A DNA stretch of 64,000 bases from CAYRFE01 sp964423645 [NCBI: uncultured bacterium] (GTDB lineage Bacteria > Macinerneyibacteriota > Macinerneyibacteria > Macinerneyibacteriales): positions 17,606 through 81,605 of the forward strand of contig CAYRFE010000008.1 in the NCBI GenBank assembly GCA_964423645.1. Direction: 5' to 3'. Made by a program: the position numbers and the translations under genes. Of this stretch, positions 46,131-54,688 are shown piece by piece. Under the pieces are notes generated by a model. It was not told the origin of the DNA. It saw nothing but the letters and a program-made list of their open reading frames with translations, and searched no databases. Within the stretch, counting starts at the first letter, position 1. Every line of letters starts with the position of its first letter.

Positions 46131-46775
46131 TCAAGAAAAAAGTGATTTCAAATCTTTTATAGATTTTGCGACAGCATTTACATGTACCTTTTCAAGTTCA
46201 TCGAGAGTTCCGTACCCCCACGTGACACCAATACTGTCAACACCATTTTTCTTCGCACCGATGATGTCATGCTCCCGATCACCGATCATCACACATGCTG
46301 AAGGATCATACGGAAACTGCAAGAGAGCATATGCGATCAGTTCGCCTTTATCGGTCATGGTCAAGTCCATATTGCTGCCGATCACTCGTGAAAATAATCG
46401 GTTCAAATTGAAATGCGCCACTATTTTCTCTGCATAAAGCGTTGGTTTTGAGGTAACGACAATATTGATACAGCCTTGCGCTTGAATATGTGACAAAATG
46501 TCTTCGATACCCGCGTAAACTTCGTTTTCATATAATCCTTTTGTACCAAAATACTCACGATAATACGCAACCGCCTGTATCGCTTCCGCCTCCGTCATGG
46601 CATAAAACCGTTGAAACGACTCTTTCAACGGAGGACCTATAAACGGCGTGAGCATATCGCGATCGTTGACAATTATACCGAATTTCGCAAGCGCATACTG
46701 TACTGATTTGGTAATACCGATCTTCGGGTCAGTGAGAGTACCGTCGAGATCCCACATATAAAGACGGTATTTCAT
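46131..46775 (-). CDS. HAD-superfamily hydrolase, phosphoglycolate phosphatase-like
   Basis: This is a 214-aa HAD phosphatase. Motif I is WDLDGTLTD near the N-terminus, motif II is VVTSKPT, Lys is in the usual spacing, and motif IV is MIGDREHDIIGAKKNG. The cap region is helical as in Gph/PgmB-like enzymes. I start at the ATG at 46775, which overlaps the PHP stop as ATGA; the GTG at 46793 is a less likely start. The pairing with the PHP phosphatase suggests a small-molecule phosphatase operon. The substrate is unknown. Confidence 0.87.
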   Translation of the reverse strand: MKYRLYMWDLDGTLTDPKIGITKSVQYALAKFGIIVNDRDMLTPFIGPPLKESFQRFYAMTEAEAIQAVAYYREYFGTKGLYENEVYAGIEDILSHIQAQGCINIVVTSKPTLYAEKIVAHFNLNRLFSRVIGSNMDLTMTDKGELIAYALLQFPYDPSACVMIGDREHDIIGAKKNGVDSIGVTWGYGTLDELEKVHVNAVAKSIKDLKSLFS

Positions 46776-47557
46776 ATTGTGATACTTTTCCACGTATTTT
46801 TTTGTCGGTAAAACAACTCATTAAAGCCGCATTCACGTATAAGGTCAATTGCCTTGTCATACGGCGTATCAAAGTCACTCATCTGATGCGAATCAGAACC
46901 GAGTGTAAGCAATCGCCCGCCCTGCTCGCGGTATCGGGCAAGAATCACAGGATCGGGAATTATCGATCGCAACGATTTACGCAATCCTGAAAAATTTACT
47001 TCCAATGCGATATCATTGGCTATCATTTGTGCGAATATTGTATCAATGACGGGATAATACGTCGTTTTATCACATGGTGTTGTGCCATATCGTTCATAAA
47101 TCCCCAAATGTCCGATACAGTGAATGCCGGCGACCCCGGTCATGGCAATATGCTCTTCATAATATTCAAAAATGTCTTTGTCGGTAAGCGGTAACATGGG
47201 ATATACCGACACTTCCCGTGTATCCGGCATTCGATGCAACGATGCAATAATAAACTCGGGAGGATAATCGCTGAGTAACGCAGAAAATTCATTCGGGTAG
47301 CGATGCGGTTCACTGAATTCAATTCCGCGAATAAGGGTTAATTTTCCATCATAGGCATTTTGTAATCCATCCATGACCGTTGCATAACGTTCCAAATCAG
47401 GCAATCCGTGTTTTGTGCGATCAAGCGGATGAAGATCATAATGATCGGTAATCGCGAGTATGGTATAATGCCTTTCGACAGCTTTTTCAACAATAACATT
47501 AGGATCGATAGACGAATCACAGCTGAACGTTGTGTGCAAATGGCAATCAATTTTCAT
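46772..47557 (-). CDS. PHP-domain phosphatase, histidinol-phosphatase-like
   Basis: This is a 261-aa PHP-family metal-dependent phosphoesterase. The metal motifs are DCHLHTTFSCDS near residue 4, AITDHYDLHP near 36, GIEFSEPH, and GSDSHQMSDF near the C-terminus. The overall size and motifs fit the HisJ/HisK type, but no other histidine gene is near, so histidinol phosphate is only one candidate substrate. GGAGG precedes the ATG. It is coupled to the HAD gene downstream. Confidence 0.85.
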   Translation of the reverse strand: MKIDCHLHTTFSCDSSIDPNVIVEKAVERHYTILAITDHYDLHPLDRTKHGLPDLERYATVMDGLQNAYDGKLTLIRGIEFSEPHRYPNEFSALLSDYPPEFIIASLHRMPDTREVSVYPMLPLTDKDIFEYYEEHIAMTGVAGIHCIGHLGIYERYGTTPCDKTTYYPVIDTIFAQMIANDIALEVNFSGLRKSLRSIIPDPVILARYREQGGRLLTLGSDSHQMSDFDTPYDKAIDLIRECGFNELFYRQKNTWKSITI

Positions 47558-47650
47558 CGAGTATTTCCTCCATGCGCCAAGTATAATAACGTTTCTTGAA
47601 AAAGTCGAGCGTTATGAACGAAAGTATACTCAAATATGTCAAAGCACCTG

Positions 47651-48187
47651 CTATTTAGGTTCATTCATCACAAAAATTTTATTACTGAAATATTTTTCAA
47701 AAAGAATCCCTACAAGAATAATGATAGGCAATGTCAACACTGTTCTGAGTAAAGAAAATTTCCATCCTAGAAAACCGATCTCAAACGTGAGCATCGGAAT
47801 TTTCATCGTAGAAAACGCCCCAAGGAAAATAAAAATATTGCGCACGCTTGCGCCTTTTTTCCATAAGAGATATGCCACGGGAAACGCGCCGTATAACGGT
47901 CCCGCCTGTGTCATCGACAACACAACAACAATCGCCATTCCTTTTATACCCGATGTGTCGCCGATATGCGCTTTCACTTTTTCTTTATCGATCCATACGT
48001 CAGCAAGCCCGATCAAAATGAACATCAACGGTAAAAAGACGAGCATTTCTTTTAAAAACAACCAAAACGTATCTCTCACCAGCAATATACCTGTCTGCCA
48101 ATCAAAATAGAATGATACACCGGCACCGATAGTAAAAAGTAGCACGACAAAAATGTGAGGGGCATGTTTTTTAAAGTACATATGCAT
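47651..48187 (-). CDS. Permease, second half-size subunit (COG0701-like)
   Basis: This 178-aa membrane protein has five helices and the permease signature GMAIVVVLSMTQAGPLYGAFPVAYLLWKKG (split across residues 105-135). It is half the size of a full DUF318/ArsP permease; its partner half is the overlapping upstream gene. The ATG at 48187 has GGGGGTG upstream, and the first 17 bases overlap the partner. The substrate (perhaps an organo-arsenical or another small ion) is unknown. Confidence 0.65.
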   Translation of the reverse strand: MHMYFKKHAPHIFVVLLFTIGAGVSFYFDWQTGILLVRDTFWLFLKEMLVFLPLMFILIGLADVWIDKEKVKAHIGDTSGIKGMAIVVVLSMTQAGPLYGAFPVAYLLWKKGASVRNIFIFLGAFSTMKIPMLTFEIGFLGWKFSLLRTVLTLPIIILVGILFEKYFSNKIFVMNEPK

Positions 48188-48653
48188 ACAACACCCCCAT
48201 AGCGCCGCCAACAAGCAATGCCGCAGTGAAAAAAACCGCATTACGCACAAGTGCCACTTTTAAACCGAAAAACTTGCTTTCTATAGGAAGCGTCAACACG
48301 CCGACCATCATGAGTGTAGTAATGAATACCGCGATCACGGGATAACTCACACCGCTTTTAACCAAGACACCTGCCAGAGGATACGCTACAAATCCCGGTA
48401 TCAATGCGATCGCACCAAGTAGAGCAGCGGTTGCATACCCTGCAACGCCCGCGTCCTCGCCTAAATAGCGAACAATAGTTTCATTCGGTAAAAAAAACAA
48501 AATTATACTTATACATACCAATACTGATAAAATAACAGGTAAAATCCCAAAAAACATAACCGCACCCTTTTTCAATCCCGCTTTCGTTTTTTTAAAATCG
48601 GCAAAAAATGACACGATACAACACACTGCGGTTATCGTAAATAAAATATACAT
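48171..48653 (-). CDS. Permease, first half-size subunit (COG0701-like)
   Basis: This 160-aa membrane protein has four to five helices and an ALIPGFVAYPLAGVLVKSG motif, the equivalent of the signature in the second half. AAGG lies upstream of the ATG, 9 bases after the end of the DUF4015 lipoprotein gene. Overlap with the second half suggests a hetero-dimer that replaces a full-length permease. It is part of the operon running from 50816 downward. Confidence 0.65.
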   Translation of the reverse strand: MYILFTITAVCCIVSFFADFKKTKAGLKKGAVMFFGILPVILSVLVCISIILFFLPNETIVRYLGEDAGVAGYATAALLGAIALIPGFVAYPLAGVLVKSGVSYPVIAVFITTLMMVGVLTLPIESKFFGLKVALVRNAVFFTAALLVGGAMGVLYAYVL

Positions 48654-48662
48654 ACCTTGTCC

Positions 48663-50816
48663 TTATTCACCACTTTTTAACGGAGAGGCACCGGGATCAG
48701 GCGTTTCATCATCATGAGCCGCACCGCGAAGTGTGCGCCCCGGGTCTGCATCGATTTTTTCAACAATAGTATAATAATTTCCTGCATTCCAAAAAGTATA
48801 CCCAAGATCAAGCGCATCGGCCACACCAAGAATTTGACCGCTCACATAGGTTTCGTTATAATACTCACGATCATATTTCGAGTATCCCAGTTTAAAAGCC
48901 TGTACATACGGCCTAATGATTGCATGCCGTTTTCCGAGATAAAAATTACGCAATGTTCCTTGATAATAAATTCTGTACGGGCGTTCTTCAAACGGCGAAA
49001 AATTCAAAAAACTTTCAGCAAAATGTGACGGATAATACATCGGACAGATCACATCAACATATCGTCGTATCATATCTACGTCTTGCCCGGTTATCCCTGC
49101 GGCACGATTCCACCCGTTCATGCCATAAATATCAATAGAAATCGGTGCGTTGATATGTTCACGCGCATACCGCAGAAACGATTCGATCGCTCCTGATTTG
49201 GTCATACCCTTTTCGCGATATGAGTACCATGTATCATCAAGATTATCTGCATCTGTGGGAAAACGAATATAGTCAAATTGGATCTCATCAAAACCTAAAG
49301 CAATCAGCTCATTTGCGATTGCGGTGTTATATTCCCAAACTTTTTCACAATACGGATCGACCCAATATTCAAATGACTCTTGCACTTGACCATCACGGTA
49401 TCGTACTCCTCGCCAAGAACCTTTTGTTTTCCCGTCTTTAATCGCATATTCACCATTGTTATAATAATAAAGTCCCGTATCCTTAAAAATAACCATTCTC
49501 GCGGCCACGTAAATACCATTTTCTTTCAGTAATTTCAAAAACCACTCGGTGTCAATAATTCCCGCACGAGTTCCAAACTTTTTTAAATATTCGGTCTGCG
49601 GCATAAAACGTACTTGACCGCCATCGTCCTTCATATCGACGACAATCAGATTTAATCCCTTTGCTTTCATAAAAGTTATCAATTCTTGTAAACGACGAGG
49701 ATTACGGGCTGTTTCAGCCGTTATATAAATACCCCGTCTATTCTTTGCCGCATCCTTATACTCATTAAAATTCAGTGGCGATTGCATCCATAACGCTTCA
49801 GCATTTATCACCGCTTTCCCGTCTCTCACCACACATACTGTTTCCGGGAAATGCCCTGCCATTTTTAAAAACGAATCGTTAAAAAATTCAACGCCGGCCT
49901 TCATCATCGAATTGCGATCGATCGTTTCACATGCCGGAAATGAGGTCGCATACACACCTCGCATACTGTTCCAATACAATTTCCCTTCGATGATATGCAT
50001 ACCTTCTATCATATCAAAATCAATCGGAAATATTTTTTTTACCGTCCACAAACGTGATTTGAAATCAAGTATATAGAATACGGGAGAAAAATTATATGCC
50101 GAGACAATCGACACCGAACCATTGTTTTTCACCACATGGATATCCGAAATTTCTGCATACGAGCGTAAACCGGATGCAAGATTTTCAAGTCTGCTGTTTC
50201 GAGTGATGTTTTTATAATATAATCCGTGCAGAGAATGACCGACAAGTACATGTACCATATCTGCATCAGAAAAAATCGCGACACTCTTTACGACTGCTTC
50301 AAGAGAAGGATTGGCAATAGAAGACCATTTGAGCCCGCCGTCAGTTGAATAGTATGCACCGCTTTTACTGCATGTGACGATATTGAGCGGATTTTCGGCA
50401 TCAACATCCAGATCTTTTAAGTCTTCGATTATTTCTTCTTTTACAAATCCCGTTTCGGTTGACACTTTTAACACTACCGTCGGCAATCCGCTGTTACGAT
50501 ATTCAAATGTCTTCAGATCCGTCGTAAAAACGATACCTTTTGATGTGAGAAAATATATACCGCCTTGAACAGGTATGATCTTACGAACATCACTTTCATT
50601 CCACAATGCAACCGGGGTATGGACACCGTCAAAATAATAAAGTCCTTTTTCACTTCCTATAAGCGGAATCGTTGTAATATTAATTTCAGGAACATACGGT
50701 TCATCCGTAACAAATTCCGGCCCGGTCATGACCGGTGCAGTCTTCTTAATTTTAACATCCAAACTCGTACACGCAATCATCGTAAGCAACACCACACCCA
50801 TTACTACATAGCGCAT
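48663..50816 (-). CDS. Lipoprotein with beta-propeller and DUF4015 glycoside-hydrolase-like domain
   Basis: This is a 717-aa lipoprotein. The signal ends in a lipobox (LTMIAC). Residues about 60-340 form a propeller with an Asp-box-like STDGGLKWSS motif and repeated short strands. Residues about 370-690 are a DUF4015-type barrel (RRGIYITAET, VVDMKDDGG, GFDEIQFDYIRFPTDA, MYYPSHF), which belongs with putative glycosidases; the two acidic clusters VVDMKDD and QFDYIRFP are candidate catalytic residues. The start at 50816 has AAAGGA upstream and opens the lipobox signal; the frame extends upstream without a signal. It may act on the cell wall or a surface glycan. Confidence 0.85.
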   Translation of the reverse strand: MRYVVMGVVLLTMIACTSLDVKIKKTAPVMTGPEFVTDEPYVPEINITTIPLIGSEKGLYYFDGVHTPVALWNESDVRKIIPVQGGIYFLTSKGIVFTTDLKTFEYRNSGLPTVVLKVSTETGFVKEEIIEDLKDLDVDAENPLNIVTCSKSGAYYSTDGGLKWSSIANPSLEAVVKSVAIFSDADMVHVLVGHSLHGLYYKNITRNSRLENLASGLRSYAEISDIHVVKNNGSVSIVSAYNFSPVFYILDFKSRLWTVKKIFPIDFDMIEGMHIIEGKLYWNSMRGVYATSFPACETIDRNSMMKAGVEFFNDSFLKMAGHFPETVCVVRDGKAVINAEALWMQSPLNFNEYKDAAKNRRGIYITAETARNPRRLQELITFMKAKGLNLIVVDMKDDGGQVRFMPQTEYLKKFGTRAGIIDTEWFLKLLKENGIYVAARMVIFKDTGLYYYNNGEYAIKDGKTKGSWRGVRYRDGQVQESFEYWVDPYCEKVWEYNTAIANELIALGFDEIQFDYIRFPTDADNLDDTWYSYREKGMTKSGAIESFLRYAREHINAPISIDIYGMNGWNRAAGITGQDVDMIRRYVDVICPMYYPSHFAESFLNFSPFEERPYRIYYQGTLRNFYLGKRHAIIRPYVQAFKLGYSKYDREYYNETYVSGQILGVADALDLGYTFWNAGNYYTIVEKIDADPGRTLRGAAHDDETPDPGASPLKSGE

Positions 50817-50850
50817 ATTACCAATCCTTTCATAGCTATCGTCGCGCATT

Positions 50851-50879
50851 ACTGTAGCATAGTGATTTAATATTTGCAA
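50851..50879 (-). promoter_or_regulatory. Promoter of the DUF4015 lipoprotein operon
   Basis: TTGCAA (50874-50879), a 17-bp spacer and TACAGT (50851-50856) on the minus strand. It diverges from the MFS promoter. Confidence 0.6.
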
Positions 50880-50944
50880 GCCGTGTACAACCACTGCTGC
50901 GATTGATTTGAATACGAGCTCTGCCACGGTCCTTTCGATTAACA

Positions 50945-50973
50945 TTGACAATACTTTTAAAATCACGGATAAT
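50945..50973 (+). promoter_or_regulatory. Promoter of the MFS transporter
   Basis: TTGACA (50945-50950), a 17-bp spacer and GATAAT (50968-50973). A CCAAT/ATTGG hairpin follows in the leader near 50983-50999. Confidence 0.6.
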
Positions 50974-51043
50974 TTCTGAAAGCCAATAAAAAGTATTGGA
51001 TAAATGGCATGAATCAAATGTAAATATCGTCGGGAGGATAGTA

Positions 51044-52252
51044 ATGAATCGTTGGAAGGTCGTGTTTGCGGGATTTCTTCTTGCGTTAATGGGCGGGATT
51101 TCCTATGCATGGGGAGTTTTCGTAATTCCCATGATGGAGCGTTTTTCGTGGACTAAAATGCAAACAACGCTTCCCTTTACCGTATTTATGCTCGCATTCG
51201 CATTTACTATGGCACTAGGAGGACGTTTGCAAGATACATTCGGACCAAAGAAAGTGGCAACATACGGCGCGTTATTATTTTTCATTTCATATGCGTCTGC
51301 AGCACTAATTGGTCATTTTGAACAACCGATATGGCTTATTCTAACCTATGGCTTGATCGGCGGGACTGCCTGCGGTTTAACCTACTCCTGCGTGGCACCT
51401 CCCGCGAGGAAATGGTTCCCGGATAAACCGGCTCTCGCTATTTCACTTGCCGTCATGGGTTTTGGTCTTGCAGCAATTATCGTTGCACCCTTAAAAGCCA
51501 AAATCCTCATCCCTCAATTCGGAATTGAGATCACGTTTCTCATGATTGCGATTCTCACTTCCGCGGTATCATTGATAGCGGCCATGATGCTTAAGAATCC
51601 GCCTGAAAATTGGATTCCTGAAGGATGGAATCCCGCACAAGCCAAAAAAACAACACGTATTTTGCATGAAACTATTCCTTCGGAAATGATAAAACTTCCT
51701 CTCTTCTGGTTAATCTGGGGCATGTTTCTTTTAGTGGTGTCGGGAGGATTGATTATGCTCGGTCTTGTCCCCTCATATGCACAGCGAATTATCAATCTTT
51801 CTCCGTTGCAGGCATCATTAACCATATCGATTTTTTCTGCCGTAAATGGATTCGGTCGACCTTTTGCCGGGTATTTAGCCGATAAAATCGGCATTATAAG
51901 TGTGATGATCGGTACTTTTCTTTTACAGGCTGCCGTTTTCATCACCTTCAATCACATTGCAATCTCACCCGTCAGTTTGTATATTTCAGTCGGTTTAATC
52001 GGATGGGCGTATGCGGTGATTGTCGCGCTCTTTCCTACGCTGGTAGCAGTATGTTTCGGAGCACGCAATTTGGGGGTCAATTACGGTCTGGTATTTACCG
52101 CATTCGGATTTGGCGCGGTTACACCTGCCATAGGTGCGAAAATATTTGACATAACCGGTAGCTTTAGCGTAATATTCATAACGGTCGGAACACTATCTGC
52201 ATTGGGAACATTCGTAGCGCTCTTTTTAAAGAAAAAATACGACCTGTCATAA
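51044..52252 (+). CDS. MFS transporter, oxalate/formate antiporter (OFA) family
   Basis: This 402-aa transporter has 12 helices. The N-terminal GGISYAWGVFVIPMM, GGRLQDTFGPKKV (the MFS loop 2-3 motif) and GGTACGLTYSC segments fit the OFA group of organic-anion exchangers. In the second half NGFGRPFAGYLADKIG is the repeated loop motif. The substrate is probably a small carboxylate but cannot be fixed. I start at the ATG at 51044 because GGGAGG lies eight bases before it. It has a divergent neighbour and its own terminator. Confidence 0.87.
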   Translation: MNRWKVVFAGFLLALMGGISYAWGVFVIPMMERFSWTKMQTTLPFTVFMLAFAFTMALGGRLQDTFGPKKVATYGALLFFISYASAALIGHFEQPIWLILTYGLIGGTACGLTYSCVAPPARKWFPDKPALAISLAVMGFGLAAIIVAPLKAKILIPQFGIEITFLMIAILTSAVSLIAAMMLKNPPENWIPEGWNPAQAKKTTRILHETIPSEMIKLPLFWLIWGMFLLVVSGGLIMLGLVPSYAQRIINLSPLQASLTISIFSAVNGFGRPFAGYLADKIGIISVMIGTFLLQAAVFITFNHIAISPVSLYISVGLIGWAYAVIVALFPTLVAVCFGARNLGVNYGLVFTAFGFGAVTPAIGAKIFDITGSFSVIFITVGTLSALGTFVALFLKKKYDLS

Positions 52253-52254
52253 AT

Positions 52255-52283
52255 AAAAGGGGGAAAAGAAAATTTCCCCTTTT
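52255..52283 (+). terminator. Terminator of the MFS gene
   Basis: AAAAGGGG pairs with CCCCTTTT, with an inner GAAA/TTT extension, immediately after the stop. Confidence 0.75.
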
Positions 52284-52518
52284 ATAGATTCCTCTTATTA
52301 AGTAACTACTAATTACCGTACATACACTGACGCTTAAATTTTATCATGATAGTAATGAGCAAATTCCCTGTTTATTATTACAATAGACTGTTCGTATCAT
52401 GAAATCTTTGTAAAACTATTCTTTTAAAAATCAAGCGTACTTCTGCCAAAGGGTAAATAACCTCGGCCGACACGAAAATCTAATGCAGTAATGTCGGGTA
52501 AGCGCAAATTTTTCTATA
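52284..52518. other. Intergenic stretch with a repeat fragment
   Basis: No gene is seen. A class-1 left-end fragment (ATCTTTGTAAAACTATTC, about 52404-52421) lies about 100 bases before the full copy. Confidence 0.4.
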
Positions 52519-52720
52519 AAACCTTTGCAAAAATCAAAATTATCAGATTTTCTTTTTTCTCTAAAAAAAGGGGGGGGGGACGAAGTCGGGCGCATGATAT
52601 GCGCCCGTTCCATTGAGAATTTTTGTAGGGGCAGAAGATCTTTCTGCCCACCTTCCGATTTCCACGGGAGGAGTTTGGGGTGGGCACAAAGTTTAAAACT
52701 GGTAGTTTTTCAAAGGTCTC
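52519..52720 (+). repeat. Class-1 interspersed repeat, full form
   Basis: The ends are AAACCTTTGCAAAA and TTTTTCAAAGGTCTC. The core repeats the order seen at 43737-43938: a ten-G tract (52570-52579), CGAAGT, a CGGGCGCAT/ATGCGCCCG palindrome (52587-52607), TTTTTGTAGGGGCAGAAGATC with the matching TTTCTGCCC, and GGGGTGGGCACAA. The two copies are the same length (202 bp) and very similar. Confidence 0.8.
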
Positions 52721-52842
52721 GACGATTCAAACCTCTCCATCTTGTAAAAAAAATGCCTATGAAATGACAACTTTTTCCACATCACCGTACACACAAAATG
52801 ATTCACATGCACTGACATTGAGGATTGTTGTGAAACAAAAGA

Positions 52843-53859
52843 CTATTCGATAAGTTTGTCTTCATCGCTGCCGCGGGAAATAAAGATCTTCCCTTCTTCC
52901 TGCAGACGACGGATGATATCAAGAATTTTTTGCTGCGCCTCTTCAACATTTTTCAGACGCACCGGCCCCATATAGTCCATATCTTCTTTAATCATGGTTG
53001 AAGCCCTATCAGACATATTAATAAAAAACTTTTCTTTCAGCGGTTCTGATGCAGCTTTCAACGCAAGGGCAAGCTCTTTGTTATCAATTTCTGTAAGTAT
53101 TGCTTGTATGGATTGATTATCTAAGGCCATAATATCCTCAAACACAAACATTAATTTTTTAATTTCTTCAGCTAACTCAGGGTCTTCACGCTCAAGACCG
53201 CTCATAATAGTTTTTTCAGTCGATTGGTCGGAGCGGTTCAACATTTCAGCAACCAGTTGAATACCGCCGGCAAAGCTCATCTCACCGCTGAATGAGCTGG
53301 TGAGTTGTGTTTCCAACGCATCCTGAATTTCTTTAATCATATCCGGTGAAATCGTATCCATACGTGCGACACGCTTGATTACTTCGACGCGTATTTCCTC
53401 AGTTAACCCGCCAAGAATGGTCGCTGCTTGCTCAGGAGTCAAAAATGCAACGATCAATGCAATCGTTTGCGGTTGTTCATTTTGTATAAAATTCAGCAAT
53501 TGCTGAGGATCAACATCTTTCAGCATTTCTAACGGATTTGATTCTATTGATCGCTGTAGTCTGTTGATAATCTCAATAGCTTTTTGCGGTCCTAATGCCT
53601 TTTCAAGCATCGTACGTGCATAATCGATACCGCCTCGAGCAATATATTCTTGAGCCAAAGAAAGCTGATAAAACTCATTGAGAATCGGTTGCAATTTTTT
53701 GGGGTTAACCGAGCGAAGTTTTGAAACTTCTACCGACACTTTTTCAACGGTACGCTCATCAAGATGTCGCAATATTTGCGCAGCGACATCATCACCCAGA
53801 GCAATGAGCATCATCGCAGCCTTGGTTATCCCCTTTGTTACATCAGGCTTATCCGCCAT
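52843..53859 (-). CDS. fliG: Flagellar motor switch protein FliG
   Basis: This rotor protein of the C ring is needed for flagellar assembly, torque and switching. The 338-aa sequence begins TKGITKAAMMLIALGDDVAAQILRHLDE (N-terminal domain), has the EQPQTIALIVAFL segment of the middle domain (usually EHPQ), and ends with the torque helix region DNQSIQAILTEIDNKELALALKAASEPLKEKFFINMSDRA with its conserved charged residues. No clear ribosome-binding site precedes the ATG, but it lies 10 bases after cheY, so translation may be coupled. No other flagellar gene is in the window. Confidence 0.94.
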   Translation of the reverse strand: MADKPDVTKGITKAAMMLIALGDDVAAQILRHLDERTVEKVSVEVSKLRSVNPKKLQPILNEFYQLSLAQEYIARGGIDYARTMLEKALGPQKAIEIINRLQRSIESNPLEMLKDVDPQQLLNFIQNEQPQTIALIVAFLTPEQAATILGGLTEEIRVEVIKRVARMDTISPDMIKEIQDALETQLTSSFSGEMSFAGGIQLVAEMLNRSDQSTEKTIMSGLEREDPELAEEIKKLMFVFEDIMALDNQSIQAILTEIDNKELALALKAASEPLKEKFFINMSDRASTMIKEDMDYMGPVRLKNVEEAQQKILDIIRRLQEEGKIFISRGSDEDKLIE

Positions 53860-53868
53860 AATTCGCGT

Positions 53869-54237
53869 TTACGCTATCCCCAATATCTGATTGATTTTTT
53901 CTTTTAATGTTTGCGGAGTAAAGGGTTTTACAACATAACTGTTGACACCACACTTCATTGCTTCGATAATATCCTCTTTTACGCTTCGTGTAGTTACCAT
54001 AAGAATAGGCATGCTTTTAAAGGTCGCATCGCTACGCACTGCTTGCACAAACTCCAACCCATTCATCTCCGGCATATTCCAGTCGGTAATGACAAAATCT
54101 ATTTTCACCGACGCCATTTTTGCAAGCGCCATTTTTCCATTCTCAGCCTCTTCAACATCCTCAAAGCCGGCTTTTTTCAATGTGTTCACCACAATACGCC
54201 GCATGGTAGAAGAATCATCAACGACAAGGATTTTCAT
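53869..54237 (-). CDS. CheY-type single-domain response regulator
   Basis: This 122-aa receiver domain has acidic residues D7/D8, phospho-acceptor Asp52 (ITDWNMPEMNG), Thr82/Thr83 (MVTTRS) and Lys104 (VVKPF), so it should be phosphorylatable. It is closest in style to chemotaxis CheY proteins. It has a strong site (AAAGGAGG) and lies between the SpoVG-like protein and FliG. Since FliG binds the motor switch, this receiver may signal directly to the flagellar motor. Confidence 0.9.
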   Translation of the reverse strand: MKILVVDDSSTMRRIVVNTLKKAGFEDVEEAENGKMALAKMASVKIDFVITDWNMPEMNGLEFVQAVRSDATFKSMPILMVTTRSVKEDIIEAMKCGVNSYVVKPFTPQTLKEKINQILGIA

Positions 54238-54253
54238 GCGCAGCCTCCTTTAA

Positions 54254-54625
54254 TTACAATTTCTTGTATTTATCCAACACCATGTCAAAAACTTTTTTCC
54301 GCAGATCCATATCTATAATCTGATACACTTCCATAAGATGCCCTTTCTTGGTTGACCTGGACGGCATCTCAATTTTCAACATTTTTTCGTTCTCATCATC
54401 AGCAACAATCCGAATATCCTTCAAAACGATGGATTTATTAAATTTAACGGCAGCAAATGCTTTGATACGGCCTTTTTCTAATGTTTTGGTGACGACAATA
54501 TCATCGTTCGCAAGTACTAGTTCAGGATTTTGAGTAATACGAGTCTTCTTTGTTTTCCCCTGTATATAGAGCACCAGGAGAAGAGCATTTACAACAACAG
54601 AAGATAATAACGCCACCAACATCAT
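54254..54625 (-). CDS. Membrane-anchored SpoVG-like protein
   Basis: This is a 123-aa protein. Residues 2-22 are a strong membrane segment (MLVALLSSVVVNALLLVLYI), followed by a basic KTKKTR stretch. Residues 42-123 align with SpoVG: GRIKAFAAVKF matches the GRMRAIASITL region, LKDIRIV matches the VHDIRVI region, MPSR (87-90) matches the MPSK motif, and LRKKVFDMVLDKY matches the C-terminal helix. SpoVG proteins known to me are soluble and bind RNA/DNA, so a membrane anchor is unusual. There is no ribosome-binding site and the promoter predicts a leaderless mRNA. It is the first gene of a cheY-fliG operon. Confidence 0.75.
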   Translation of the reverse strand: MMLVALLSSVVVNALLLVLYIQGKTKKTRITQNPELVLANDDIVVTKTLEKGRIKAFAAVKFNKSIVLKDIRIVADDENEKMLKIEMPSRSTKKGHLMEVYQIIDMDLRKKVFDMVLDKYKKL

Positions 54626-54633
54626 ATATGGTT

Positions 54634-54662
54634 ATTATATCGTAGTGTCAATGAAATGTCAA
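54634..54662 (-). promoter_or_regulatory. Consensus promoter of the SpoVG-like/cheY/fliG operon, predicted leaderless
   Basis: TTGACA (54657-54662), a 17-bp spacer and TATAAT (54634-54639) are perfect consensus boxes on the minus strand. The -10 box ends eight bases before the first ATG of a double ATG (54625 and 54622), so transcription would start at or next to the start codon. Confidence 0.7.
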
Positions 54663-54688
54663 TATACCATTTTTGACAACAACAACTT

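Noticed and set aside
52570-52579. Ten-G tract as a phase-variation switch
   Set aside because: It lies inside a non-coding repeat, not in a gene or a promoter spacer.
52525-52767. ORF of 80 codons over the class-1 repeat, with the peptide also seen near 33.3 and 43.8 kb
   Set aside because: The shared peptide results from the shared repeat DNA; no start site signal and no conserved length.
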